From contig CAYTUQ010000003.1 of assembly GCA_964441235.1 (NCBI GenBank), positions 62,001-126,000 of the forward strand: a stretch of 64,000 bases of DNA, given 5' to 3'. Source of the DNA: BS750m-G69 sp964441235 (GTDB lineage: Bacteria; Fidelibacterota; UBA2242). Both the position numbers and the translations under genes were made by a program. The notes beneath the pieces were generated by a model, which saw nothing but the letters and a program-made list of their open reading frames with translations, did not search any database and had not been told where the DNA came from. Positions 1 to 9,483 of this stretch are shown here, in pieces; the stretch's first letter is position 1, and each line of letters starts with the position of its first letter.

Positions 1-1173
1 ATTAAGATTTTAAAAGAGGGCGATTTTTTAACTGCTGACGGGACGACTCTCGGTGCAGATAATGGTATTGGTGTTGCCGCTGAATTGGCTGTTATGGAAG
101 CAAAAGATATGATACATCCTCCAATGGAATTTCTTTTTACAATTGATGAAGAAACCGGTTTGACTGGTGCTAATGGATTGAAGAAAGGTTCCCTTAAGTC
201 AAAAACGCTAATAAATTGTGATTCTGAGGAAGATGGTGCCCTTTATGTTGGTTGTGCCGGTGGGAAAGACACTTCAATTAAATTTGATATTGATTGGGAT
301 ACCGCTCCTGCAGGAATGAAAGCAGTTACTGTTAAAATTACAGGTTTGAAGGGTGGACATTCAGGACTTGATATTAACCTTGGACGTGCAAATGCGAATA
401 AACAGTTGAACAGAGTGATCTGGAATGCGGCAGAGAAGTTTGATATTAAATTGTTTTCCGTAAATGGTGGAAGCAAACATAATGCAATTCCTCGTGAAGC
501 AGATTATATGATGCTTATTCCTGAAGCTGAATTTGACGGACTTAAGAATTTTATTCAAGAATATGAAGCTACTTTAAAAGCTGAATTCAAGGGGATTGAA
601 CCTGACTTGAAATTTGTCATAGAGGAAAACAGTGAATATCCTGAAAAAGTATTTACTGCTGATTTTCAGAGCAAGATTTTGAATTTAGTTTATGCTTTGC
701 CGCATGGAGTTGTTGCTATGAGCTTTGATATTCCTGATTTAGTTGAGACTTCAACAAGCCTGGCAATTATAAAAACTGAAGACAATATTTTTTCGATTCT
801 AACCAGTCAGAGAAGTTCGATTGCGACTGAAATTGTTGATATTGCCGATAAAGTGAAAGCGACAGGTCTTCTGGCAGGCGCTGATGTCCATCAGGGTGGT
901 GGATATCCCAGTTGGAAACCAAATATGAATTCTAAAATATTAAAATTAATGAAATATATCTACAAAGAACTCTTTGGTAAAGAGCCTGAAGTTAAAGCAA
1001 TTCATGCCGGTTTAGAATGCGGTATTTTAGGTGAAAAGACTCCGGGTATGGATATGATTTCATTTGGCCCGACAATTATAAGCCCACACTCTCCGGGCGA
1101 ACGTGTACAGATTTCAACTGTTGAGAAATTCTGGCTGATGCTGAAAGAAACACTTAAAAGAATAGCAGAATGA
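1..1173 (+). CDS. pepD: Aminoacyl-histidine dipeptidase (PepD-like, M20 family), 5'-truncated by the window edge
   Basis: Cytosolic zinc dipeptidase that hydrolyses Xaa-His and related dipeptides. The reading frame is open from base 1, so the N-terminus lies outside the window. The first visible residues carry the PepD hallmark LTADGTTLGADNGIG, followed by FTIDEETGLTGANGL, which holds the catalytic Glu pair of M20 peptidases. The lid-domain segment KGGHSGLDI and the C-terminal metal region IHAGLECGILGEK are also present. The stop is at 1171. A TTG at 85 is inside the conserved core and is not a start. The family assignment is firm; substrate range cannot be read from sequence. Confidence 0.93.
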   Translation: MKILKEGDFLTADGTTLGADNGIGVAAELAVMEAKDMIHPPMEFLFTIDEETGLTGANGLKKGSLKSKTLINCDSEEDGALYVGCAGGKDTSIKFDIDWDTAPAGMKAVTVKITGLKGGHSGLDINLGRANANKQLNRVIWNAAEKFDIKLFSVNGGSKHNAIPREADYMMLIPEAEFDGLKNFIQEYEATLKAEFKGIEPDLKFVIEENSEYPEKVFTADFQSKILNLVYALPHGVVAMSFDIPDLVETSTSLAIIKTEDNIFSILTSQRSSIATEIVDIADKVKATGLLAGADVHQGGGYPSWKPNMNSKILKLMKYIYKELFGKEPEVKAIHAGLECGILGEKTPGMDMISFGPTIISPHSPGERVQISTVEKFWLMLKETLKRIAE

Positions 1174-1240
1174 TAGCAACAGACAACACTTACGAAGCAT
1201 AAATGTAGGGAAAACCAATTCGGCTGCGAGCGTCGAAGAA

Positions 1241-1253
1241 TTCCCGTTGGGGA
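1241..1253. repeat. Mini-hairpin of the dispersed intergenic family
   Basis: TTCCC-GTT-GGGGAA forms a short stem with a 3-nt loop in the 233-bp spacer between pepD and rdgB. It is one of many short palindromes with the same architecture in spacers of this window. The rest of the spacer shows no gene. Confidence 0.5.
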
Positions 1254-1406
1254 AAATTGATTTCTCTTTACACTAAAACTAAACTATAAATTAATTTAAT
1301 TTCCCCCTAAATCCTTGTCAATGAACTTGACATTAAAAAGAATTATATATAAAATTTTGGGCGTTTTTGATTTTAACTATAGAATAGAATTAAGCAAAAT
1401 ATTTTG

Positions 1407-2009
1407 ATGGATATATTGATTGCTTCTAATAACAAAGATAAGATCGCAGAGATTCGTTTAATATTCCAATTACCGGGGGTGGATCTTCGAACCCTTGATG
1501 AATTTCCAGGAGCACCGGAAGTGATAGAAGATGGGAACTCACTTTATGAGAACGCATTAAAGAAAGCGTCTGTGTTGGCGGAATTTACGGGACTGCCAAC
1601 TATTTCTGATGATACCGCACTGGAAGTAGATGCTTTGAATGGAAGCCCTGGAATACTTTCCGCGAGATATGCAGGTCCAAAAGCAACTTATAAAGACAAT
1701 GTCGAGAAGATGATTAAAGATTTAAGCACTGTTCCTGAGAAAGATAGAAAAGCGCGATTCCGTACTGTTGCGGTTTTTTATCATCCAGAAATAGTGGTTT
1801 CAGAAGAGGGAGTTGTAGAGGGAATTATACTGAAAGAGTGTCATGGCAAAGGTGGTTTTGGCTATGACCCTATTTTTTTCGTACCTGAAAAAGGTAAGAC
1901 TTACGCAGAGATGAGTAATGATGAGAAAAATAGCATCAGCCACAGAAGCAAGGCTTTTAGAAAACTTCACAAAAGTATAAAAAACACTTTTTTTACTAGT
2001 AAACAATAG
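1407..2009 (+). CDS. rdgB: RdgB/HAM1 non-canonical purine NTP pyrophosphatase
   Basis: Hydrolyses dITP, ITP and XTP to monophosphates, keeping deaminated purines out of nucleic acids. The N-terminal motif ILIASNNKDKIAEI is the family signature, followed by TISDDTALEVDALNGSPGILSARYAG and the substrate loop HGKGGFGYDPIFFVPE. The C-terminal NSISHRSKAF is also typical. The length of 200 residues is normal. I start at ATG 1407, because the TTG three bases upstream adds only one residue. No strong ribosome binding site is visible. Confidence 0.95.
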   Translation: MDILIASNNKDKIAEIRLIFQLPGVDLRTLDEFPGAPEVIEDGNSLYENALKKASVLAEFTGLPTISDDTALEVDALNGSPGILSARYAGPKATYKDNVEKMIKDLSTVPEKDRKARFRTVAVFYHPEIVVSEEGVVEGIILKECHGKGGFGYDPIFFVPEKGKTYAEMSNDEKNSISHRSKAFRKLHKSIKNTFFTSKQ

Positions 2010-2099
2010 TCGGAGTGTCGCCCGTATAATTGTTACCTATTTAGAATATTAGAATAACTATAAGATAAATTGACTGGAATTGAAAGGGTGGCATAGAAC

Positions 2100-5000
2100 A
2101 TTCTCTATAAGATAACTAAATATATAATTGTATTATTTGCCTGCACTGGTTGGCTCAGGGCACAAGATGTATCGAACGATACAGCAGGAGTGGTATTTCC
2201 CGTTCATATCGATTGGCTTTCTCATCGGTTCAGTTCCAGTGAATTAGAACCGAAAAAAGGTATGTCACTAATCTCGTCAAGCTATATTTATCTTAATAGA
2301 AATATATTAAAAGTTAGATTCCCTGGTGCAAGAGATTTGCAAAGCATGGATGCTTCAGGTGAAAATATACTATTTGCTAATCAGATAGACGGTGTAGATA
2401 TTCTTGATCCTCAGGGAATTTCTATATCGAAATATTATAAATATAAAAAGGAACAATTTCTTCGGGAAGAGATGCGCAAACTGTTTTTGAAAGGTATTTC
2501 GAAAGAGGAAAAAGAGAAGCGTGCAGAGAAAATAGAACTTATAGGTGCGGATATTGCCGGACAGAGGGTTGCTCTTCAGGTTTCAGGAAACATCAATATT
2601 AATGGTCGTCTGCAAAACCAGAAGAGGTCTCAGGTCAGGAGTGGGTTCAGAGAAGGGCAGTCCACTACTTTCCTTATTGATCAGAAGCAGCAGCTTAATA
2701 TAGAAGGAAAAATTGGAGATAAAATTAGTATTCTCGTTGATCAGGATAGTGAACGAGATTTTGATTTTGAAAATGCTCTCAAAATCATTTATAAGGGTCA
2801 GGAAGATGATATTGTACAAAAAGTGGAGGCAGGAAATGTCGCATTATCGCTACCGGGAACTCAGTTTGTAACATTTTCCGGCAAAAACAATGGGCTGTTT
2901 GGATTGAAAGCGCTAATGAAGTTTGGTGGTCTTGATGTGACTACAGTAGCAAGTGTTGAGAAGGGCAAAAAAGAAAAATTAAGCGTAGATGGAGGTGCTC
3001 AGGCTACAAATGCTTCAATTAAGGATTCTGAGTATAGATCAAACCTCTATTTTTTCCTTGATAAAGGTTTCAGGAGTACTTTCTATGAAGCTTTTTTTGA
3101 AAGCGGTGGAAGATTTACTTTTAATCCTAATAAAGTTGTCTCAGACCTTGAAGTATATAAATCTATAACGATAGAGGAGCCCGGAAGTATACCCGGCAAA
3201 GCCTACGTTGATCCGGCTGATACAAACGCTTATACTGATTATATCGAACAGAGGATTTTCAAAAGGCTCGAACTGGATAAGGACTATTATGCGGATTTAA
3301 ACCTTGGGTATATCAGACTCGCTACACAAGTTCAGGAAAGCGAAATACTTGGTGTTGTTTTCCGTATTGTTGACCAGTCGGATAATACGATTGAGGAATA
3401 CGGCGATTGGGATAGAAGTGAATTTGATACAACTAATATTGTTTTAAAGCTAATAAAACCAGAACAGATGGTACCATCTAATCCCTGTTGGGACCTTGAA
3501 TTTAAGAATGTCTATTTTTTAGGAGCAACGGGAATTAACCCGGAAGGATTTGATTTGAAAATTGTTTATGTGCATGGTAAAACTGGAGATGAAGATAGAG
3601 CTGAGGAAGATGGAGAAACCTTTTTACAGAAATTTGGTCTGGATAGTAAAGACCAAAACGGGAATTTAGTACCGGATGATATTTTAGATATCGATAATGG
3701 AGCGATAATAAATCTACAACTCGGGGAGCTATGGCTGCCATTTTTGCGTCCGTTTCAGTATGGGGAAAATGATAACTCTGGAGAAAGAAATCCAAATCTC
3801 AGTGATAAGTACAACTGCTCGGCAATGTATGATAGCAATAAAACCAGGTACAGTGAAATAACCGCTGATTCGAAATTCAAGATAGTGTACAAATACGAGA
3901 ATAGGAGCTCAACGATAAATTTAGGTCCCATGGTTATTGAGGGAAGTGAAAATGTTACACTTGGGAATCAAACACTGACAAGAGGAGTAGATTATACAAT
4001 TGATTATTTCTCAGGTACACTTACGCTTCTAACGCCGCAAGCCTTAAACCCAGATGCCAATATTGATATTAAGTATGAAAAAAATCAATTCTTTCAGCTC
4101 GATAAGAAAACAATCTTAGGAACAAGAGCGCAGTATGATTTCGGTGATAACTCTTACATTGGAGGCACAGCTCTTTATTTCAGCAAATCAGTCATAGATG
4201 AAAAGGTTGATGTTGGATATGAACCAATGCGCAATTTTGTGTGGGATTTGAACAGTCGGTTTAGTAAAGAATTGAATTTTCTTACCCGTGCCGTGGATTG
4301 GCTTCCTCTTATAAAAACAAACCAGCAGTCCTCTATTTTATTTGAAGGTGAAATAGCGCAGGTTTTGCCAAATCCCAATACTATAAGCAACGATAAAACG
4401 GGTGATCCTGATGGTGTTGGTTTTATAGATGATTTCGAGGGTGCTAAGAGGATTACTTCCCCACCAATTATGCGGCGCTACTGGTCTTTGTCATCATCGC
4501 CACTTGATTATAATGGAAATCCAAAAGATGAAAGCTTGCGTGGCTTTACATTCTGGTATAATCCCTTTGGTGGTGTTCCAACTAAAAATATCTGGCCCAA
4601 TAAGGAAGTAAGTGTCAGAGCTCAGAACAATATTACAGAAGTTTTAATTATGGCAATGGACCCGGAATGGGCTACAAGCGTTGGTGTTGGTGCCGATCCA
4701 GAAATAGCAAAAAGAGCCTGGGGTGGAATAACGTACTTTTTCCCAACGAGTTACTACGATCAGTCAAAAACTAAGTTTTTAGAAATATGGGTAAAAGGTG
4801 ATTCAGGACATTTACACATTGACCTTGGACAGATAAGTGAAGAGGTAATATTAGATGGTAAACTCAGTACCGAGGATAAACCTGAAGCCGGATTTACAAT
4901 GGGGAATGATCTTCTTGACCTTCCGGATGAAGATACCGGTATAGATGGCGTATTTGATGTAGAGGAACTTGTCTTTGTTCCACGAGAGGATGGTGGGATA

Positions 5001-8000
5001 GATACGTTAAGAGGAGGCGATGAAGAATTGACTAAATATAAAAGGAGTAAGACTGATCCTCATTCGGATAATTGGAAATGGAAAGAGGGCTCAACAGATT
5101 ATAGATATATTAATGGAACTGAAGGGAACTCGAAGGATGTAAATGGGCTCTACCCGGATACAGAGGATAGAAATAGTAATTATGTTCTTGATCGTGTTAA
5201 TGATTACTATACTGTTGATTTTTATCTCAATGATGATAATAATGATTATATAGCCGGTAGGACACTTGAAACGAATGGGAAACCCACAGGCTGGAAATTA
5301 TATAGAGTACCTCTTTCAGATTTCAAGAAAGCAAAATCCGGAGGTGATGTTACATGGCAGACTATTCGTGCATGCTGCTTATGGTTTGATGGAGTAAAAG
5401 CAGAAAATTCAATTTGGATTGCGAAAATTGAGATGGTAGGAAATGAATGGGAGGAGATGGGAATAGCAGAAGGTGAAAATGCAGATTATGAAAAAAAAGA
5501 GGGAGAATTTGCAGTATCTGTAATTAACACGGAAGATAATCCTGATATTTATTACGCCCCAAAGGGTGTTCAGGGAGAGTATGATCGCATTAATGAACTA
5601 CGTATGAAAGAGCAATCTCTCGTTCTCAGCCTTGAGGGCGCAGAAGGATTAATACCTGGTGAACTGTGTGCAGCTAGAAAAGTTCTTTTAGAAGAGTCCA
5701 GTTTTATTACGTATAAAAAAATGAAACTTTTCATTAATGGCCATAATCTCCGTACGAGAAGTTACATTTATAGCGAGGGAGATAAAACACCACTCCAATT
5801 TTTTATTAGATTTGGAAGGAGCGGGCAAAATCCGCAATACTATGAATACAGGCAACCTGTTTATCCCGGATGGGATAAACGGAACAAAATGGAGATTGAT
5901 CTGGATTTTATTACAAAACTTAAGTCGTATAATTCTGAAGAGGATTATCCCAATAAAGATGTACGTCCTAAAGAGTATAGGATTATAAGAAACGAAGCAG
6001 GTGAAATAATTAAACGGCATTACCGGGAAGTCGTAGATGGGAAATATACAGGTGAGGAGGTAATAATATACGGCTCTCCGGCATTATCACGTGTTCAACA
6101 GATAGAAGTCGGCTTGAAAAACCAGAAATATGCTTTAGATGATTATAATCATACTGAACCGCGTGATAGGTGGGGCAATTCAGTTTTTGGTCAAGTCTGG
6201 TTGGATGAGCTGCGTTTATCAGAGGTTCGTAGAGACCCCGGAGTTGCTTACCGTTCAAAAGCTTCACTTAAAATTGCGGATTTAGCAAATATTAATATTA
6301 GTTTAGATCGTAAAGACGCCGACTTTCATACTGTTGAACAGAGGCCAAGTCTTAAAGCCGACGGTTTAAATACATCAAGAAATTTAAGAGTGCAGGGCTC
6401 GATGTCTCTAAATAAATTCACCCCTAATAGCTGGGGATTGAAACTCCCTGTTTCCGGCTCTTACTCGGAAAATATCAGTACTCCAAAGTTTATACCAGGA
6501 ACTGACATTCTTTCGGGAGATACACCACCGGACAGTATATTGACGACTTCACGGTCTTATGGCTTTAATACTTCGTTCTCAAAAAGCCCATCAGATTTCT
6601 GGCTTATAAAATTTACAATTGATCAAATAAATGTGGGATTTAATTCTCAATGGAGAAATGGTTCATCTGTAAATGTTAGGGAATCCGAATCAGAAAATTA
6701 TTCCGGGAAGTTTTCTTATAAAATACCTTTTGGGCGAGATAATTACGTTCAACCTCTAAAATGGATGTCGGGTATACCTATTTTGGGTAGTAAGTTTAGT
6801 GAGTTGCACTGGTATTACACTCCAAGTAAGTTGGAATTTTCAATGGATGTAGCTGAAAGCAAGTCAAGTAATATTCCAAGATTTGGTGAACCTAAAAAAC
6901 CAAATTATGATATGGGACTGAATAGAAATTTTAACTTTGGGTATAAATTTTTTGACAACCTCGATTTTACATATACAAAAAGCATGAAGAATGATATGGA
7001 TCAATTCAGAGGTGAAAAGTTAAGAGCATTAACGGAATGGAAGGCTGGTATACCTATTAATGTGAGGGAGAATTTTTCGGCAAATTTCTCTCCGAAGATT
7101 TTCTCGTGGCTAAATCCGAGTGTTAACTACAGCTCTAACTATGGCTGGAGTGAACCATTAGGGAGTGCTACAAAGAGTATTGATCAATTGAGTTCTCAGA
7201 ATCGTATGTCAACTTCGTTTAGCCTTAATTTAGCCTCTATTCTGGAATCTATTTATACTCCTAAATCCGGCAAATCAAGAACCACTGGAGGAAAAACCTC
7301 AAGAAGAGGAGAAATTAGAAGACCCGGTGCTCCCACGACATCATCACCACAGAGTAGTTCTAAGGAGAAAGAGCCAGCAAAAGAGATAAAGGTGTTAGAG
7401 TTATTTAGTAAATATTTGAAAAAATTTCAAACTATTCAAGTTAGTTATTCTATAAATCAGTCTATCCGTAGTAACGGGCGTATGGGTAGTCCTGATGTTT
7501 TATATCGTCTTGGTTTTCAGGATGATCCAGGACTTGAATTCAATGCTGAAGAGGTTCCTGAGAATAATAAAGATAATATTTCGAAAAATATCGACGCTTC
7601 TTTGCGTTCAGGATTGAATATACTTCCAAATGTTAGCACAAGTTTTTCTTTTTCACAAAATATGGCGAGAACACTTTCCCAGGGACAGGAGGGGAAAAAC
7701 ATGACCCGTGATTTTTTCCCACTTGGTGAAAATGGGAAGGATGGAATTCCTTTTCCTGGTTGGACGGTTAGATGGAGTCAATTAGAAAAGATAAAATTCC
7801 TGTCTAAATTTTGTAAAACCTTGTCCCTTGACCACGGTTTTTCCGGTAAAGAAACATCTGTTATACGTAATGGAGAGGAAACTAATTCTTCCTATAAAAT
7901 GTATTTTCAGCCACTTCTGGGAGTATCAATTCAGTTTAAGAATAATATGAATTCGACGATTAGAATGACAGAGGGGCAAACAATAAACAACCGCCAGGGT

Positions 8001-8357
8001 GGTACTGATATTGTTAATGAGCGAAATATTTCGGCAACAGTCAACTACCAAAAAAGAGGTGGTATGACCATTCCATTACCATTTTTTAAAAATTTGAATC
8101 TTGAAAATAATATCACCTTTTCACTTACCTTTGACTATAGCGAATCAAAAACTCGTCAGAGAAATACAGAAGGTTCTAAATTTACTGTGTCTCAGGAAAA
8201 TAAAAACTGGAAGCTATCACCTAAAATCAATTATTCATTCACTAAGAAAGTTACTGGTGGTATATTCTATACGTATGGTGAAAGTTTTAACAGGCGGACA
8301 GGAAAACGCATCACAAGAAATGGCGGATTTGATATCAATATAGCTATTAGAGGATAA
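2100..8357 (+). CDS. sprA: SprA-like giant outer-membrane protein (T9SS translocon / gliding family)
   Basis: Very large beta-rich protein matching the SprA family, which in Bacteroidota forms the 36-strand type IX secretion pore and binds PorV. The segment around 4420-4450 encodes GVGFIDDFEGAKRI, a SprA hallmark. Repeated Asp-rich DxDxN stretches and a long C-terminal beta-strand region ending in FDINIAIRG fit an outer-membrane barrel. The first canonical start is GTG 2190, but the frame stays open upstream to 2097. That stretch reads as a signal peptide (YKITKYIIVLFACTGWLRA, then QDVS) with no ATG, GTG or TTG. I therefore place the start tentatively at ATT 2100, preceded by AAGGGTGG. The protein would be about 2085 residues, shorter than most Bacteroidota SprA. 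PorV/PorQ-like genes lie about 5 kb downstream. Confidence 0.85.
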   Translation: MLYKITKYIIVLFACTGWLRAQDVSNDTAGVVFPVHIDWLSHRFSSSELEPKKGMSLISSSYIYLNRNILKVRFPGARDLQSMDASGENILFANQIDGVDILDPQGISISKYYKYKKEQFLREEMRKLFLKGISKEEKEKRAEKIELIGADIAGQRVALQVSGNININGRLQNQKRSQVRSGFREGQSTTFLIDQKQQLNIEGKIGDKISILVDQDSERDFDFENALKIIYKGQEDDIVQKVEAGNVALSLPGTQFVTFSGKNNGLFGLKALMKFGGLDVTTVASVEKGKKEKLSVDGGAQATNASIKDSEYRSNLYFFLDKGFRSTFYEAFFESGGRFTFNPNKVVSDLEVYKSITIEEPGSIPGKAYVDPADTNAYTDYIEQRIFKRLELDKDYYADLNLGYIRLATQVQESEILGVVFRIVDQSDNTIEEYGDWDRSEFDTTNIVLKLIKPEQMVPSNPCWDLEFKNVYFLGATGINPEGFDLKIVYVHGKTGDEDRAEEDGETFLQKFGLDSKDQNGNLVPDDILDIDNGAIINLQLGELWLPFLRPFQYGENDNSGERNPNLSDKYNCSAMYDSNKTRYSEITADSKFKIVYKYENRSSTINLGPMVIEGSENVTLGNQTLTRGVDYTIDYFSGTLTLLTPQALNPDANIDIKYEKNQFFQLDKKTILGTRAQYDFGDNSYIGGTALYFSKSVIDEKVDVGYEPMRNFVWDLNSRFSKELNFLTRAVDWLPLIKTNQQSSILFEGEIAQVLPNPNTISNDKTGDPDGVGFIDDFEGAKRITSPPIMRRYWSLSSSPLDYNGNPKDESLRGFTFWYNPFGGVPTKNIWPNKEVSVRAQNNITEVLIMAMDPEWATSVGVGADPEIAKRAWGGITYFFPTSYYDQSKTKFLEIWVKGDSGHLHIDLGQISEEVILDGKLSTEDKPEAGFTMGNDLLDLPDEDTGIDGVFDVEELVFVPREDGGIDTLRGGDEELTKYKRSKTDPHSDNWKWKEGSTDYRYINGTEGNSKDVNGLYPDTEDRNSNYVLDRVNDYYTVDFYLNDDNNDYIAGRTLETNGKPTGWKLYRVPLSDFKKAKSGGDVTWQTIRACCLWFDGVKAENSIWIAKIEMVGNEWEEMGIAEGENADYEKKEGEFAVSVINTEDNPDIYYAPKGVQGEYDRINELRMKEQSLVLSLEGAEGLIPGELCAARKVLLEESSFITYKKMKLFINGHNLRTRSYIYSEGDKTPLQFFIRFGRSGQNPQYYEYRQPVYPGWDKRNKMEIDLDFITKLKSYNSEEDYPNKDVRPKEYRIIRNEAGEIIKRHYREVVDGKYTGEEVIIYGSPALSRVQQIEVGLKNQKYALDDYNHTEPRDRWGNSVFGQVWLDELRLSEVRRDPGVAYRSKASLKIADLANINISLDRKDADFHTVEQRPSLKADGLNTSRNLRVQGSMSLNKFTPNSWGLKLPVSGSYSENISTPKFIPGTDILSGDTPPDSILTTSRSYGFNTSFSKSPSDFWLIKFTIDQINVGFNSQWRNGSSVNVRESESENYSGKFSYKIPFGRDNYVQPLKWMSGIPILGSKFSELHWYYTPSKLEFSMDVAESKSSNIPRFGEPKKPNYDMGLNRNFNFGYKFFDNLDFTYTKSMKNDMDQFRGEKLRALTEWKAGIPINVRENFSANFSPKIFSWLNPSVNYSSNYGWSEPLGSATKSIDQLSSQNRMSTSFSLNLASILESIYTPKSGKSRTTGGKTSRRGEIRRPGAPTTSSPQSSSKEKEPAKEIKVLELFSKYLKKFQTIQVSYSINQSIRSNGRMGSPDVLYRLGFQDDPGLEFNAEEVPENNKDNISKNIDASLRSGLNILPNVSTSFSFSQNMARTLSQGQEGKNMTRDFFPLGENGKDGIPFPGWTVRWSQLEKIKFLSKFCKTLSLDHGFSGKETSVIRNGEETNSSYKMYFQPLLGVSIQFKNNMNSTIRMTEGQTINNRQGGTDIVNERNISATVNYQKRGGMTIPLPFFKNLNLENNITFSLTFDYSESKTRQRNTEGSKFTVSQENKNWKLSPKINYSFTKKVTGGIFYTYGESFNRRTGKRITRNGGFDINIAIRG

Positions 8358-8358
8358 A

Positions 8359-8399
8359 GTGAAAGTGAGAAAGTGAGCAGGTGAGAAAGTGAGAAAAAA
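8359..8399 (+). repeat. Degenerate GTGAGAAA short repeats spanning the next gene start
   Basis: The bases between sprA and the glutaminyl-cyclase gene consist of three to four imperfect copies of GTGAGAAA. The proposed GTG start of the downstream gene at 8389 lies in the last copy, so that start is less certain than usual. Confidence 0.45.
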
Positions 8400-9336
8400 C
8401 CACATATTACAGGGGTTGAATAAGTACCAGACTTTTTTAACGATTTTATTATTTGTATTGATAGATTGCTCAAATGAAACCACCCAGTTTGATGGTGAGA
8501 TTGCTTTTAAATATTTGGAACAGCAGTGTGATCTTGGAGTTCGCAATCCCGGCTCGCCGGGTCATGCTGCTGCAAAAGAGATTTTTGTTGCGTTTTTAAC
8601 ACAACTGGCTGATACGGTAATCCAACAGGATTTTGAATGGTATATTAAACCAGATGACATAAGTTTTAAGATGACAAATATTATTGCAAATTTTTCAATG
8701 GAGAAAGGGAATGGGCTGATTATAGCTGCACATTGGGATACAAGACCGAGAGCAGAGCATGATCCCAATCCCCAGAATAGAGGCATGCCGATATTAGGTG
8801 CTAATGACGGTGCGAGTGGAATTGCCGTTTTGATGCACCTTGCGGAACATCTTGCTGAAAAAAAGCCTGAAAGAGCAGTAAGCCTGGTATTTTTTGATGG
8901 TGAAGATTATGGCTTCCCTGGCAATCTTGAATATTATTGTATTGGTTCAGAATATTTCGCAAAAAATCTTCCAATACCGAAACCATCTGAGGCTATTGTA
9001 ATAGATATGATTGGTGATGCAGAACTTACTATCCCCGTTGAGAGAAATTCGTACAGAAGCCATCCGAAACTTGTAGAGACTCTATGGAAAATAGCAGATC
9101 ATCACGGATATTCGGAGTTCGAACATCGCATTGGGGAGGAAATTTATGATGATCATGTGCCACTAATAAAGTTTGCAAATATTCCGTCAGTAGATATTAT
9201 TGATTTTCATTATCCAAACCGATTCGTCAATTACTGGCATACTTTACAGGATACCCCTGATAAATGCAGCTCCAGAAGTCTTGAGGTTGTTGGGCAGGTG
9301 CTTCTGGATTATATTTACCAAGAATATAACCGTTAA
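8389..9336 (+). CDS. Glutaminyl-peptide cyclotransferase-like M28-fold metalloenzyme
   Basis: Zinc enzyme of the M28 fold. The motif set resembles animal-type glutaminyl cyclases, which turn N-terminal Gln into pyroglutamate: AAHWDTRP near residue 118, GANDGASGIAVL near 140, FFDGEDYG near 170, then YCIGSEYFA, and DHVPLIKFANIPSVDIIDF near the C-terminus. The N-terminus is hydrophobic (FLTILLFVLIDCSN), so it is exported, possibly as a lipoprotein, although Asp before Cys is an unusual lipobox. It sits 31 bp after sprA, and three exported proteins nearby have Gln at the predicted mature N-terminus, which fits a cyclase. An M28 aminopeptidase is the alternative. Confidence 0.8.
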   Translation: MRKNHILQGLNKYQTFLTILLFVLIDCSNETTQFDGEIAFKYLEQQCDLGVRNPGSPGHAAAKEIFVAFLTQLADTVIQQDFEWYIKPDDISFKMTNIIANFSMEKGNGLIIAAHWDTRPRAEHDPNPQNRGMPILGANDGASGIAVLMHLAEHLAEKKPERAVSLVFFDGEDYGFPGNLEYYCIGSEYFAKNLPIPKPSEAIVIDMIGDAELTIPVERNSYRSHPKLVETLWKIADHHGYSEFEHRIGEEIYDDHVPLIKFANIPSVDIIDFHYPNRFVNYWHTLQDTPDKCSSRSLEVVGQVLLDYIYQEYNR

Positions 9337-9483
9337 TTGTAAGTGAAAAGTTCACCCCTTGTAATAAAAATAAAATGAAAGTGGCAAGATGATAAATTTG
9401 AGAAATATTACACGGTGTAAAACGTGAAATGTGAACCGCTGGTGAATTCGAGTGTTTTTATAAATAAGAAGCTGAATTGATAA

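Noticed and set aside
2094..2096. TAG before the sprA signal peptide as a recoded (pyrrolysine) codon
   Set aside because: The few codons before it (from TTG 2070) look like spacer, not protein, and the signal peptide begins after it.
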